A stretch of DNA of 64,000 nt, taken from positions 167,155 to 231,154 of the forward strand of contig JAKSRG010000001.1 in NCBI GenBank assembly GCA_024403735.1. Reading direction: 5' to 3'. Positions 1 through 8,703 of this stretch are shown one piece after another. The translations under genes and the position numbers were made by a program. Positions within the stretch are counted from its first letter, which is position 1, and each line of letters opens with the position of its first letter. This DNA is from Clostridia bacterium. GTDB taxonomy: Bacteria > Bacillota > Clostridia > Saccharofermentanales > Saccharofermentanaceae. The notes beneath the pieces are model-generated. The model was not told the DNA's origin. It made no database searches and was given only the letters and a program-made list of their open reading frames with translations.

Positions 1-1
1 T

Positions 2-2395
2 AAGCGTGGTGTTATTGGTATTCCTCGAGCTCTTAACCAGTATGAGAATTACCCATTCTGGTTTACAGTTCTTACTAAGCTTGGTTTCTCTGTTAAGGTA
101 TCTGCTCGTTCTACACATGCTTTGTTTGAGCGTGGTATGGATACAATTCCTTCTGAGAGTGTATGTTATCCAGCTAAGCTCGTACACGGACATATCGAAA
201 ACTTGATCTCACGTGGTATCACTACTATTTTCTATCCTGATGTTCCATATGAGACAAATGAGAACCAGAATTCTGGTAACCACTACAATTGTCCGATTGT
301 ATGTTCATATCCTGAAGTAATTAAGAATAACGTTGAGGATTTGAAGGAGAAGAACATCAAGTTCTTAAATCCATTTGTTTCTTTCGATAATCTTAATTCA
401 CTTGCTGAAAAGTTAGTGGTTGTTTTCGATTACCTCGGAGTAACAAAAGAAGAAGCATATGCAGCTGTAAAAGCTGGTGAGGAAGAATATAAGAAATTCA
501 AGGAAGACATTAGAAACAAGGGTAAGGAAGTAATTAAGTACCTTGATGATAACAAGCTTAAGGGTATTGTTCTATCAGGTCGTCCTTATCATGTTGATCC
601 TGAGATTCATCACGGAATTCCAGAGATGATTAATTCGCTTGGTCTTGCTGTGCTTACTGAGGATAGTGTTGCTGTTCCAGGTACTCTTGGTCGTCCTATC
701 CGTGTAGTTGACCAGTGGATGTATCACTCTAGACTATATGAAGCTGCTGCCTTTGTTATTACTAAGCCAAATCTTGAACTTGTACAGATGACAAGCTTTG
801 GTTGTGGTCTTGATGCTGTAACTTCTGATCAGGTTCAGGAAATCCTTGAATCATCAGGTAAGTTATATACACTTCTTAAGATTGATGAAGTAAGTAACCT
901 CGGTGCTGCTAGAATTCGTATGCGTTCATTGGTTGTTGCAATGGATGAACGTGAAGATGCAGCTAATGCCTCTACAAAGAATATGAAGGACTCATATCTC
1001 CTTAAGAGAGTTGAGTTTACAGCAGAAGACAAGAAAAAACATACAATTATTGCTCCACAGATGGCTCCGATTTCATTCGATTTTGTAGAGGCGGCATTCC
1101 GTAATAGCGGCTACAGAATGAAGATTTTGAAGAAGGCTACAAGAGAAGACATTGAATGTGGTCTTAAGTATGTAAATAACGATGCTTGTTATCCTTCAAT
1201 TATTGTAGTTGGTCAGATGGTTAATGCTGTATTAAGTGGCGAGATTGACCCTAATAATGTGACACTTGCAATTACTCAGACAGGTGGTGGTTGCCGTGCT
1301 ACTAACTATGTTGCATTCCTTCGTAAGGCACTTAAGGAAGCTGGATATCCTAATATTCCAGTTGTTGCTATTTCTGCTCAGGGAATTGAGAAGAATAGTG
1401 GTCTTAAGTATACTCCTAAGATTTTGAATGATGCACTTAGAGGTCTTGTATTTGGTGATATGATTGCAACAATGCTCTACCGAGTTCGTCCTTATGAGCT
1501 TGTTCCTGGTAGTGCGAATGCGCTTTATTCTTATATTAACCAGATTGGTATTAACCTCCTTAATAAGTCTGGTTTTGAGGGTAAGTTAACTGAGAGATAT
1601 GATGAATTGATGCCAGGATCTTACTATTCTCGTACACCTGAAGAGAAGAAAAAGATTAGAGATGTTCTCGCTGATATTGGTGTAGATCTCGAAAACATTC
1701 CTACAATTAGAAGTGCAAAGAAGTTCATTAAGTTTGCAGTTGAGAAATTTGACAAATTACCACTTCAGGATATTCCACGTAAGCCTAGAGTAGGTCTTGT
1801 AGGTGAGATTCTAGTTAAGTTCCAGCCTGACGCTAATAACAATGCAATTGATGTTATCGAGTCTGAAGGTTGTGAAGCAGTACTTCCTGGAGTTATTGAT
1901 TTTTTCCTCTACTGTTGTCATAACCCAATTTGGTCAGCAGAAAATATCGGTAAGAGCAAGAAGACTGCAATGATTAATAAGGCGGTAATCAATGTTATTG
2001 AGAAATATCGTAAACCTGTTAACGATGCATTCAAGAAGACAGGTAAGTTTATGCTTTCTGAGAGAATTGAGGAACTTGCTGAGAAGTCTGCTTCTGTCTT
2101 GAGTTGTGGTAACTTCTGCGGTGAAGGTTGGTTCTTGACAGCTGAGATGATTGAGTTAATTCAGGAAGGTGTTCCTAATATTATTTGTGCTCAACCATTT
2201 GCTTGTCTTCCAAATCATGTAACTGGTAAGGGTATGATTAAGGAACTTAGAAGACAGTATCCTCAGTCAAATATTATTCCAATTGACTATGATCCAGGTG
2301 CTTCAGAAGCAAATCAGCTCAATAGAATTAAGCTTATGATTAGTACTGCTCATGCTCAGCATGCTAAGAAGTTAGCAGAGAATAAAGATAATTAA
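2..2395 (+). CDS. Acyl-CoA dehydratase activase-related protein, 5' truncated
   Basis: This is the C-terminal part of a large protein of the 2-hydroxyacyl-CoA dehydratase activase family (BadF/HgdC-type ATPase fused to DUF2229/HgdB-like regions). The reading frame is open from base 2 and the start lies outside the window. The first residues, a GIPRAL motif and then PSESVCYPAKLVHGH, are typical of the DUF2229 part. Cysteine-rich segments further on (around NDACYPSI and SCGNFCGEGW) resemble the dehydratase-like half that holds an iron-sulfur cluster. The N-terminal ATPase is not visible. Family activases use ATP to drive an electron into a dehydratase, but the large fused forms have no assigned reaction. 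No dehydratase subunits follow; polA begins 17 bases downstream. Confidence 0.85.
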   Translation, partial: KRGVIGIPRALNQYENYPFWFTVLTKLGFSVKVSARSTHALFERGMDTIPSESVCYPAKLVHGHIENLISRGITTIFYPDVPYETNENQNSGNHYNCPIVCSYPEVIKNNVEDLKEKNIKFLNPFVSFDNLNSLAEKLVVVFDYLGVTKEEAYAAVKAGEEEYKKFKEDIRNKGKEVIKYLDDNKLKGIVLSGRPYHVDPEIHHGIPEMINSLGLAVLTEDSVAVPGTLGRPIRVVDQWMYHSRLYEAAAFVITKPNLELVQMTSFGCGLDAVTSDQVQEILESSGKLYTLLKIDEVSNLGAARIRMRSLVVAMDEREDAANASTKNMKDSYLLKRVEFTAEDKKKHTIIAPQMAPISFDFVEAAFRNSGYRMKILKKATREDIECGLKYVNNDACYPSIIVVGQMVNAVLSGEIDPNNVTLAITQTGGGCRATNYVAFLRKALKEAGYPNIPVVAISAQGIEKNSGLKYTPKILNDALRGLVFGDMIATMLYRVRPYELVPGSANALYSYINQIGINLLNKSGFEGKLTERYDELMPGSYYSRTPEEKKKIRDVLADIGVDLENIPTIRSAKKFIKFAVEKFDKLPLQDIPRKPRVGLVGEILVKFQPDANNNAIDVIESEGCEAVLPGVIDFFLYCCHNPIWSAENIGKSKKTAMINKAVINVIEKYRKPVNDAFKKTGKFMLSERIEELAEKSASVLSCGNFCGEGWFLTAEMIELIQEGVPNIICAQPFACLPNHVTGKGMIKELRRQYPQSNIIPIDYDPGASEANQLNRIKLMISTAHAQHAKKLAENKDN

Positions 2396-2412
2396 TCTAG
2401 TAAGGTGATTGT

Positions 2413-5133
2413 ATGAATAAACTACTTCTTGTTGACGGATATTCAATTATGTATCGTTCTCATTTTGCTTATGCAGGTAGAGCGATGCTCACCAGTCCTG
2501 ATGGAACTCCTACAGGCGCGATTAGTGGTTTTTTCAATTCGCTATTTAGTGTTATAGATGAGTATCAGCCAACTCATATTTGTGTTTGCTTTGATGTTCA
2601 TGCGCCAACATTTAGACATTTATTATCAGCTGATTACAAGGCAACTCGTAAGCCAATGCCAGATGAACTTCGTGTTCAGATGCCTATCCTCAAAGAGATA
2701 CTTGATATGATGGGGATTGCTCGTATTGAGAAAGAGACTTTTGAGGCTGATGACTTGATTGGTACTATTTCTCTTATGACATCTGAAGCTGGTGATGAAG
2801 CTTATATCTATTCTGGTGATCACGATGATTTTCAGCTCATTGGTGATAAGGTATCTGTAATTCTTCCACAGTCTGGTAAAAATAAGCCACCAAGAGTCTT
2901 GATTACTAGAGATGTATTCGTTGAGATGTATGGTATTGAGCCATCTAGTTTCATATATGTTAAAGCTCTTATGGGAGATAACTCTGATAATATCAAGGGT
3001 ATTGATAAAGTTGGTGAGAAGACTGCTTTTAAGTTGATTTCTGATTACCATACAATTGATGAATTGTACTCAAGATTGGACGAAGTTAAGGGTGCACTTC
3101 ATAATAATTTGGTAGGTAAAGAGGAGCATCTTGCACTCAGCTTGAAACTTTGTACGATTGATAGACATGTTCCAATTGATATGACTATTGGTGATATGAT
3201 TTATAAGAATTCCAAGAGTCAGGAATTGTTCGATTTACTTAACAGACTAGCACTTAAGGCTGTAATCAAGAAACTTGGTATGACTTCTATGAAGCCAACG
3301 AATGTTACTATTATTGCTGATGATTCAGATGAAACAGTTACTGGTTTATCAGATGAGATTACTAGTGTTTTGTCAAAGAAAATCACTGTAAAGAGTATTG
3401 ATAGTTCAGTAGCTTCTGAGATTATTAATGCGTATGACAAACTATCAGAAGAAGATAGAATGCATCCTTTTTATTCAATTGGTTTTGTTAATGAAGCAGC
3501 ACTTATTGGAATCCGTGGTAGTGAGATTGTATATAAGGTTGATTTTTCTGATTTAGATTGTGTTTTCGAGCAGATCATATCTAAGGGTATTAAGAACCTT
3601 CCTGCATCTATATCATATAAGACAGCATCTAAGTGCTTAGCTAAGCCAATCTCTGGACTTAACAGCATATTTGATGTAGAGATTTGCGCTTATGTCCTTA
3701 ATCTTGTCGCTGGAACTAACGTAAGTTTCCAGACAATTTATGAGAGATCTTTGGGCCTTAATTATCCAATTGACTCAACAGATTCTTATGCTGGTCAGAT
3801 GTCTTTGTTTGATACTGTTAGTGAAGAGGATAAGCTCGTAGAAGCTGCTTCTGATGTATTCTTGTGCATTTATGTTGCTATTAAGCAGAATATGGAGATT
3901 GTTTCAAAGAAGCTAAATACACTTCTTTATAGTATTGAGTTCCCACTTGTACTTACACTTGATAACATCGAACGTAATGGTATGTATGTTTCTTCTGAGG
4001 AACTTCAGAGACTTCATAAGGATTTCAGTCAGAGATTAGAGCTTCTTCAGGAAGATATCTATGAGAAGACAGGTGAGAAATTCCTCATTAGTTCTCCTAA
4101 GCAGTTGTCTACTGTTTTGTTTGATAATCTTGGATTGAAGCATGGAAAGAAGGGTAAGACAGGTACATATTCAACTTCAATAGATGTGCTTAATAGCCTT
4201 ATTGATGATCACCCATGCATTAGACCAATTATTGAATATAGAAGCTTATCAAAGCTTGATTCAACATATGCAACAGGACTTTTCGACAAAATCGAAAACG
4301 ATGGTCGTATTAGAACTACATTTACGCAGGCTCTTACTAATACTGGTAGACTTTCTTCAACTGAGCCTAATCTTCAGAATATCCCAGTTAGAACAACTGA
4401 AGGTGAGAAGATTAGAAATGCTTTTGTTGCTCCTGAAGGACGTGTATTAGTAGATGCTGACTATTCTCAGATTGAGCTTCGACTTCTAGCTTCTATGTCT
4501 GGTGATGAGGCCATGATCTCAGCATTTAATGATGGTGTTGATATTCATAGAAGAACAGCCGCTAAGATTTTTGGAGTTAGTGAAGATGAGGTTACTTCAA
4601 AGATGAGATCAGCTGCAAAAACTGTAAACTTTAGTATTGTTTATGGTGTTACTGAGTATGGTTTGTCACAGGATTTAGGATGCACTTATTCTGAAGCTAA
4701 ATCACTTATTGAGTCTTATGGTGTACAGTTCCCTAAGGTAATGAGCTTTCTTAATAGTCTTAAGAAGCGTGGCGAAGAATTAGGATATGTAGATACTTTG
4801 TTTGGTAGAAGACGTAATTTACATGAATTATCTTCAGCTAATAAGAATCTTCGTGAGTTCGGCTTAAGAGCCGCTATGAATACTCCAATTCAAGGTACTG
4901 CAGCAGATATTATTAAGATTGCTATGAATAGAGTTAGGAGAGCTCTAGCTAAAAACTTCCCAGATGCTAAGCTCGTAATGCAGGTTCACGATGAGCTTAT
5001 TGTAGAGTGTTCAGAGGCTGATATGGAAGGTTGTAGAGAGCTTCTAAAGAATGAGATGGAAGCTGCTGTAGAACTTAAAGTTAAGCTTGTATCAGATTGT
5101 AATACAGGTAAGACTTGGCTAGAGGCTAAATAA
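2413..5133 (+). CDS. polA: DNA polymerase I, proofreading site apparently lost
   Basis: DNA polymerase I fills gaps and removes primers in replication and excision repair. The N-terminal 290 or so residues are the 5'-3' exonuclease (LLVDGYSIMYR start, acidic ADDLIGT and GDNSDNI motifs). The C-terminal half is the family A polymerase, with DADYSQIELR (motif A), RSAAKTVNFSIVYG (motif B) and MQVHDELIVE (motif C). The middle domain has the position of the 3'-5' exonuclease, but I find no DxE motif where its first metal ligands should be, so proofreading is probably absent, as in many Bacillota Pol I enzymes. The 906-residue length is normal. The start follows a GGTGAT ribosome site. coaE is 17 bases downstream, a common pairing. 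Confidence 0.97.
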   Translation: MNKLLLVDGYSIMYRSHFAYAGRAMLTSPDGTPTGAISGFFNSLFSVIDEYQPTHICVCFDVHAPTFRHLLSADYKATRKPMPDELRVQMPILKEILDMMGIARIEKETFEADDLIGTISLMTSEAGDEAYIYSGDHDDFQLIGDKVSVILPQSGKNKPPRVLITRDVFVEMYGIEPSSFIYVKALMGDNSDNIKGIDKVGEKTAFKLISDYHTIDELYSRLDEVKGALHNNLVGKEEHLALSLKLCTIDRHVPIDMTIGDMIYKNSKSQELFDLLNRLALKAVIKKLGMTSMKPTNVTIIADDSDETVTGLSDEITSVLSKKITVKSIDSSVASEIINAYDKLSEEDRMHPFYSIGFVNEAALIGIRGSEIVYKVDFSDLDCVFEQIISKGIKNLPASISYKTASKCLAKPISGLNSIFDVEICAYVLNLVAGTNVSFQTIYERSLGLNYPIDSTDSYAGQMSLFDTVSEEDKLVEAASDVFLCIYVAIKQNMEIVSKKLNTLLYSIEFPLVLTLDNIERNGMYVSSEELQRLHKDFSQRLELLQEDIYEKTGEKFLISSPKQLSTVLFDNLGLKHGKKGKTGTYSTSIDVLNSLIDDHPCIRPIIEYRSLSKLDSTYATGLFDKIENDGRIRTTFTQALTNTGRLSSTEPNLQNIPVRTTEGEKIRNAFVAPEGRVLVDADYSQIELRLLASMSGDEAMISAFNDGVDIHRRTAAKIFGVSEDEVTSKMRSAAKTVNFSIVYGVTEYGLSQDLGCTYSEAKSLIESYGVQFPKVMSFLNSLKKRGEELGYVDTLFGRRRNLHELSSANKNLREFGLRAAMNTPIQGTAADIIKIAMNRVRRALAKNFPDAKLVMQVHDELIVECSEADMEGCRELLKNEMEAAVELKVKLVSDCNTGKTWLEAK

Positions 5134-5150
5134 TATTATTTGAGGTTAGT

Positions 5151-5756
5151 ATGTTTGTATTAGGTATTACAGGTGGAATTGGATCTGGTAAGAGTACAGT
5201 TAGTGAGATACTTGGTAATAGAGGTATCAGAGTACTTGATGCAGATAAGATTTCTCGAGAAGTAACTGATTTAAACGGTATTGCACTTCCTGAGATTGCT
5301 GAGGTGTTCGGTAACAGAGCAATTAAGAATAGTGCGCTTGATAGAAAGTTTATTTCGAATATAGTTTTTAATGATAAAACTAAGTTGGATGTATTGTCAT
5401 CAATCATACATCGTTATGTTCTTGAGTATATTGCTCAGGAGATTGATAAGGAGCGTAATAAGGGTACTAAGTGCGTGGTTCTTGATGTTCCAATTCCTGT
5501 ACGTAAAGGTTTTTTGGATAAGTGTAATCAGGTATGGGTTGTTACATGTGATATGGATATAAGACTTGATCGTCTTATGAATCGTGGAATGAATATTGAT
5601 GATGCTAAAAGAAGAATTGCTATGCAGATGACTGATGAAGAATATGTTTCATTGGGAGATTTTGAAATTAATAATTCAGGTTCACTTGAAGAATTAAATC
5701 AGAAAGTAGAAGAACTCATTACAAAGCAACTACATGAGCGAGGAATAAGAATATGA
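5151..5756 (+). CDS. coaE: Dephospho-CoA kinase
   Basis: This enzyme catalyses the last step of coenzyme A synthesis, ATP-dependent phosphorylation of the 3'-hydroxyl of dephospho-CoA in the cytosol. A P-loop, GGIGSGKST, lies near residues 8-16, followed by a DADKISREV segment typical of the CoaE substrate site, and DVPI near residue 109. The 201-residue length fits the family. The start follows a TTTGAGG ribosome site. The gene is in a run with polA and overlaps the next gene by 4 bases (ATGA), which points to translational coupling. Identification is firm. Confidence 0.96.
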   Translation: MFVLGITGGIGSGKSTVSEILGNRGIRVLDADKISREVTDLNGIALPEIAEVFGNRAIKNSALDRKFISNIVFNDKTKLDVLSSIIHRYVLEYIAQEIDKERNKGTKCVVLDVPIPVRKGFLDKCNQVWVVTCDMDIRLDRLMNRGMNIDDAKRRIAMQMTDEEYVSLGDFEINNSGSLEELNQKVEELITKQLHERGIRI

Positions 5757-6094
5757 CGATTTCACAGATTATTGCTGTTTGCTTTTTTGTGTTTTCAATG
5801 CTTTGCTTGTTTTTTGTTATTAAGAGTAATGTATTTACTCCACAGAATTTCAAGAAGTTCTTTATAGCAACAACAGCTATTTATGTTTCTGGAACAATTC
5901 TAGTTTTTGCTATTGTTTTCGCGCAGCCATTGTTGCCATGGACTTTTGCAGTTGCATCAGAAGTTAGTATTATATTTGTTTATGCTTTTTCTATGTATAT
6001 GATTCACAGGATGGGTCGTAATCTTTTGGCAATTTCAGAAGAGATTGAAAAGAAAAAGAATAAAAAGGATATGGATAATGAAGAAAATAATTAA
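5753..6094 (+). CDS. Small three-helix membrane protein, unknown function
   Basis: I do not recognise this 113-residue protein. It has about three hydrophobic helices (roughly residues 5-24, 36-57 and 62-82) and then a highly charged C-terminal tail rich in Lys, Glu, Asp and Asn that should lie in the cytoplasm. Its start codon overlaps the coaE stop (ATGA), and its 3' end overlaps the start of the SanA-like gene by 17 bases, so all three are probably cotranscribed and coupled. No catalytic motif is visible. Confidence 0.75.
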   Translation: MTISQIIAVCFFVFSMLCLFFVIKSNVFTPQNFKKFFIATTAIYVSGTILVFAIVFAQPLLPWTFAVASEVSIIFVYAFSMYMIHRMGRNLLAISEEIEKKKNKKDMDNEENN

Positions 6095-6737
6095 GGGAAT
6101 AGTTATTCTATTCTTGATATGTGTAATCTTAGTAGTATCTATTAACTTGTATGTTTGTCTATCTATTGATAAGTCTATAATAACTGAAGCTGAAGTAGTT
6201 GCTGATGATTATGATGCGATTATTGTTCTTGGTTGTGGAGTTACACCTGATGGAGTACCTACGAGAATGCTCAAGGATAGATTAGATACAGCTATTAGGT
6301 TATACAAAGATGGTAAGTGTGATACTATTCTTATGAGTGGTGATCACGGTACAGATGGATACGATGAAGTTAACTGTATGTTCAATTATGCAATAGAGCA
6401 CGGTGTAGCTAGTGAAGATGTGTTTTTGGATCATGCAGGGTTTTCAACGTATGAGACTATGATAAGAGCTAGTAAGATTTTTGGAATCAAGAAAGCTATT
6501 ATCGTTACACAAGAGTATCATTTGTATAGAGCTGTCTATAATGCAAATAGTATGGGAATTGAAGCAGTTGGAGTAAAAGCTGAAAGTGATCCTTTTGTTG
6601 AGCAACCATATTATTCTTTGAGAGAATATGGTGCTCGAGTAAAGGATTTCTTCTTTGATTTATTCAAACCTAATCCAACTTATTTGGGTGATTCAATTGA
6701 TATTCATGGCGATAGTTCTGTTACTTTTGATGAATAA
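6078..6737 (+). CDS. SanA/YdcF-family (DUF218) membrane-anchored protein
   Basis: This is a DUF218 (ElyC/SanA/YdcF) family protein of about 219 residues. One N-terminal transmembrane segment (residues 4-22) is followed by the DUF218 domain: DAIIVLGCGV, RMLKDRLDTAI, ILMSGDHG, and STYETMIRASKIF with IIVTQEYHLYRA. Relatives such as SanA affect envelope permeability to vancomycin in Gram-negatives, but the biochemical activity is not established. I chose the ATG at 6078 because an AAAAAGGA sequence lies just upstream and because the 11 residues before it would be an unusual basic leader. It belongs to the polA-coaE run. Confidence 0.88.
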   Translation: MKKIIKGIVILFLICVILVVSINLYVCLSIDKSIITEAEVVADDYDAIIVLGCGVTPDGVPTRMLKDRLDTAIRLYKDGKCDTILMSGDHGTDGYDEVNCMFNYAIEHGVASEDVFLDHAGFSTYETMIRASKIFGIKKAIIVTQEYHLYRAVYNANSMGIEAVGVKAESDPFVEQPYYSLREYGARVKDFFFDLFKPNPTYLGDSIDIHGDSSVTFDE

Positions 6738-6760
6738 TTTTTGTGGTTGGAGGTGTAGTT

Positions 6761-7276
6761 ATGTCTAAGAAGGCATCAAGTTTTCTAGTATCATTGTTAT
6801 ATCTATTGTTAGGTATTGTTTTCCTTATCTATAAGGATAGTATCTTTTCAACAATGAAGTTCGTTATTGGTATTGTTTTACTTATTGTTGGTGCTATTAG
6901 AATAATTTCTGTTTTCGTCAAGAATAAGGATTCTAAGAAGCTTTCTTTGATAGGTGATTTTATTATTGGATTAATAATCGCAGTTGTTGGTATTTTGTTG
7001 CTACTTCCAATTTTCGATAGTGTCTTCAAGTATGCCTTTGGTCTATTCTTTATTGTTGATGGTGTTGGTAAGCTTATTGAAGCTGTATCACATGCTAATG
7101 TTAAGAATAAAGGCTGGTGGGTAGCACTCATAGTAGCTCTCTTGATTGTTGTAGTTGGTGTACTTGTTATTGTTCTTTGGAATACAGTAGTTTCTTATAT
7201 TGCTATTATCGTAGGAATTATGCTTATTATCAGCGGTATTCAGGGATTTATCGCAATCCTATCAGGTAAGAAGTAA
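6761..7276 (+). CDS. DUF308/HdeD-like membrane protein
   Basis: This 171-residue integral membrane protein has about six hydrophobic helices arranged as pairs with short loops, the pattern of the DUF308 (HdeD-like) family. The short basic linkers (VKNKDSKKL, SHANVKNKG) fit that topology. HdeD is linked to acid resistance in E. coli, but the function in Clostridia is not known. The ATG at 6761 follows a strong GGAGGTG. The upstream GTG at 6743 has no ribosome site. It is the last gene before the terminator at 7312. Confidence 0.85.
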   Translation: MSKKASSFLVSLLYLLLGIVFLIYKDSIFSTMKFVIGIVLLIVGAIRIISVFVKNKDSKKLSLIGDFIIGLIIAVVGILLLLPIFDSVFKYAFGLFFIVDGVGKLIEAVSHANVKNKGWWVALIVALLIVVVGVLVIVLWNTVVSYIAIIVGIMLIISGIQGFIAILSGKK

Positions 7277-7311
7277 TAGACTATTAGTTGTTAGTTAAAT
7301 AGTTCAATATA

Positions 7312-7350
7312 AAAGGCTTCCATTCGGATATAGAATGGAAGCCTTTATTA
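7312..7350. terminator. Bidirectional terminator between the polA run and ychF
   Basis: A perfect 14-bp stem (7312-7325 with 7333-7346) encloses a 7-base loop. A-rich sequence lies on the left and T-rich sequence on the right, so it can end transcription from both convergent sides. Confidence 0.9.
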
Positions 7351-7373
7351 TATGTGTAATCTAAAATCTAAAC

Positions 7374-8465
7374 TTATACGTTAAATCTGAAGAGAACAAC
7401 ATCTCCATCTTTCATAACATATTCTTTACCTTCTGATCTAACAAGACCCTTTTCCTTGGCAGCTGTATATGTGCCACAAGCCATAAGATCATCAAAAGCA
7501 ACTACTTCAGCGCGGATGAAGCCTCTTTCAAAGTCTGAGTGGATCTTACCAGCAGCCTGAGGAGCCTTAGTACCATTCTTGATTGTCCAAGCACGAACTT
7601 CCTGTGGACCAGCAGTGAGGTAAGAGATAAGACCAAGAAGCTTATAAGAAGCCTGAATCATCTTATCAAGACCAGCACTATCAATTCCTAAATCTTCAAG
7701 GAACATTTCCTTGTCTTCTGGATCGAGCTGAGAAAGTTCTTCTTCAATCTTAGCTGAAATAACTACAACTTCAGCATCCTGAGAAGCAGCAATCTTCTTA
7801 ACTGTGTTTACATATGGAATGTCTGGGTTCTTAATATCTGCTTCAGCTATGTTAGCACAATAGAGAATAGGCTTAAGTGTAATAAGCTGGAGATCCTTAG
7901 TAAGAGCGAGCTCTTCATCGTCGAACTCGAGTGATCTTGCAGGTTTTTCTTCTTCGAGACACTTATAGATTCTCTCATAGAGTGCAAGAGCAGGAGCATA
8001 AGATTTATCTCCGCCTTTCATCATTTTAGATGTCTTCTCGATACGCTTTTCCATAATCTCCATATCAGAGAGGATAAGCTCGAGTTCAATAACACTAATA
8101 TCTCTTTCAGGGTCAGCGCCACCATCAACGTGAACAACGTTAGAATCATCAAAGCATCTAACAACGTGACAGATAGCATCAACTTCTCTGATGTTTGACA
8201 AGAATTTATTACCGAGACCTTCGCCCTTACTAGCACCCTTAACGAGACCAGCAATATCAACGAATTCTACAATTGCAGGAGTATATTTCTGAGGGTCGTA
8301 CATCTTTGCCAACTCATCTAATCTTGAGTCAGGAACTGCAACAACACCTACATTTGGCTCAATAGTACAGAATGGGTAGTTAGCAGATTCAGCACCAGCC
8401 TTAGTGATTGCATTGAAAAGAGTACTCTTACCAACGTTTGGTAAGCCAACGATACCAAGTTTCAT
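7374..8465 (-). CDS. ychF: Redox-regulated ATPase YchF (Obg-like)
   Basis: YchF is a universally conserved P-loop NTPase of the Obg family that binds ribosomes and prefers ATP. The N-terminal G domain shows the G1 motif GLPNVGKST (near residues 6-14), the switch region [10 protein letters not shown], and [14 protein letters not shown] with [13 protein letters not shown]. The C-terminal end, with the [18 protein letters not shown] segment and FRFNV, is the TGS domain. Its 363-residue length is normal. It is transcribed alone, divergently from comM and convergently with the DUF308 gene. Confidence 0.97.
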   Translation of the reverse strand: MKLGIVGLPNVGKSTLFNAITKAGAESANYPFCTIEPNVGVVAVPDSRLDELAKMYDPQKYTPAIVEFVDIAGLVKGASKGEGLGNKFLSNIREVDAICHVVRCFDDSNVVHVDGGADPERDISVIELELILSDMEIMEKRIEKTSKMMKGGDKSYAPALALYERIYKCLEEEKPARSLEFDDEELALTKDLQLITLKPILYCANIAEADIKNPDIPYVNTVKKIAASQDAEVVVISAKIEEELSQLDPEDKEMFLEDLGIDSAGLDKMIQASYKLLGLISYLTAGPQEVRAWTIKNGTKAPQAAGKIHSDFERGFIRAEVVAFDDLMACGTYTAAKEKGLVRSEGKEYVMKDGDVVLFRFNV

Positions 8466-8501
8466 ATTTAATACCTCTAATCTAGTTTATATAACTAAAA
8501 G

Positions 8502-8507
8502 ATTATA
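8502..8507 (-). promoter_or_regulatory. Candidate -10 box of the ychF promoter
   Basis: Read on the minus strand this is a perfect TATAAT preceded by GTG, about 37 bases upstream of the ychF start. No convincing -35 box sits 16-18 bases further upstream, so the call rests on the -10 alone. Confidence 0.45.
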
Positions 8508-8638
8508 CACTAGTTTCATTTTTATTAGTACTTTAATTATTGTATTAATGTAGTTAATTATATATTAACTATATTATTGTTTTTGTTCAGTATTTATATA
8601 CATAAGATGCTTGTGTATGTTTTGTAGATTTTAGTGTT

Positions 8639-8676
8639 TTTTGTCGACACATTGAATATTCCTATTTTGGTACTAT
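8639..8676 (+). promoter_or_regulatory. Competence-type upstream element and -10 of comM-dprA
   Basis: The 15 bases TTTTGTCGACACATT (8639-8653) are followed, 24 bases from the G of GTCGAC, by TTGGTACTAT, which reads as an extended -10 (TGG plus TACTAT at 8671-8676). There is no -35 hexamer. The GTCGAC block covers that region, as an activator site would. An identical 15-mer with identical spacing precedes the pseudopilin operon at 54177. The core TTGTCGA resembles the Spo0A box (TTGTCGAA), so Spo0A or an unknown regulator could bind. Function is inferred. Confidence 0.6.
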
Positions 8677-8703
8677 CACTTCATAAGGAAAGAGGTGATA
8701 TTT

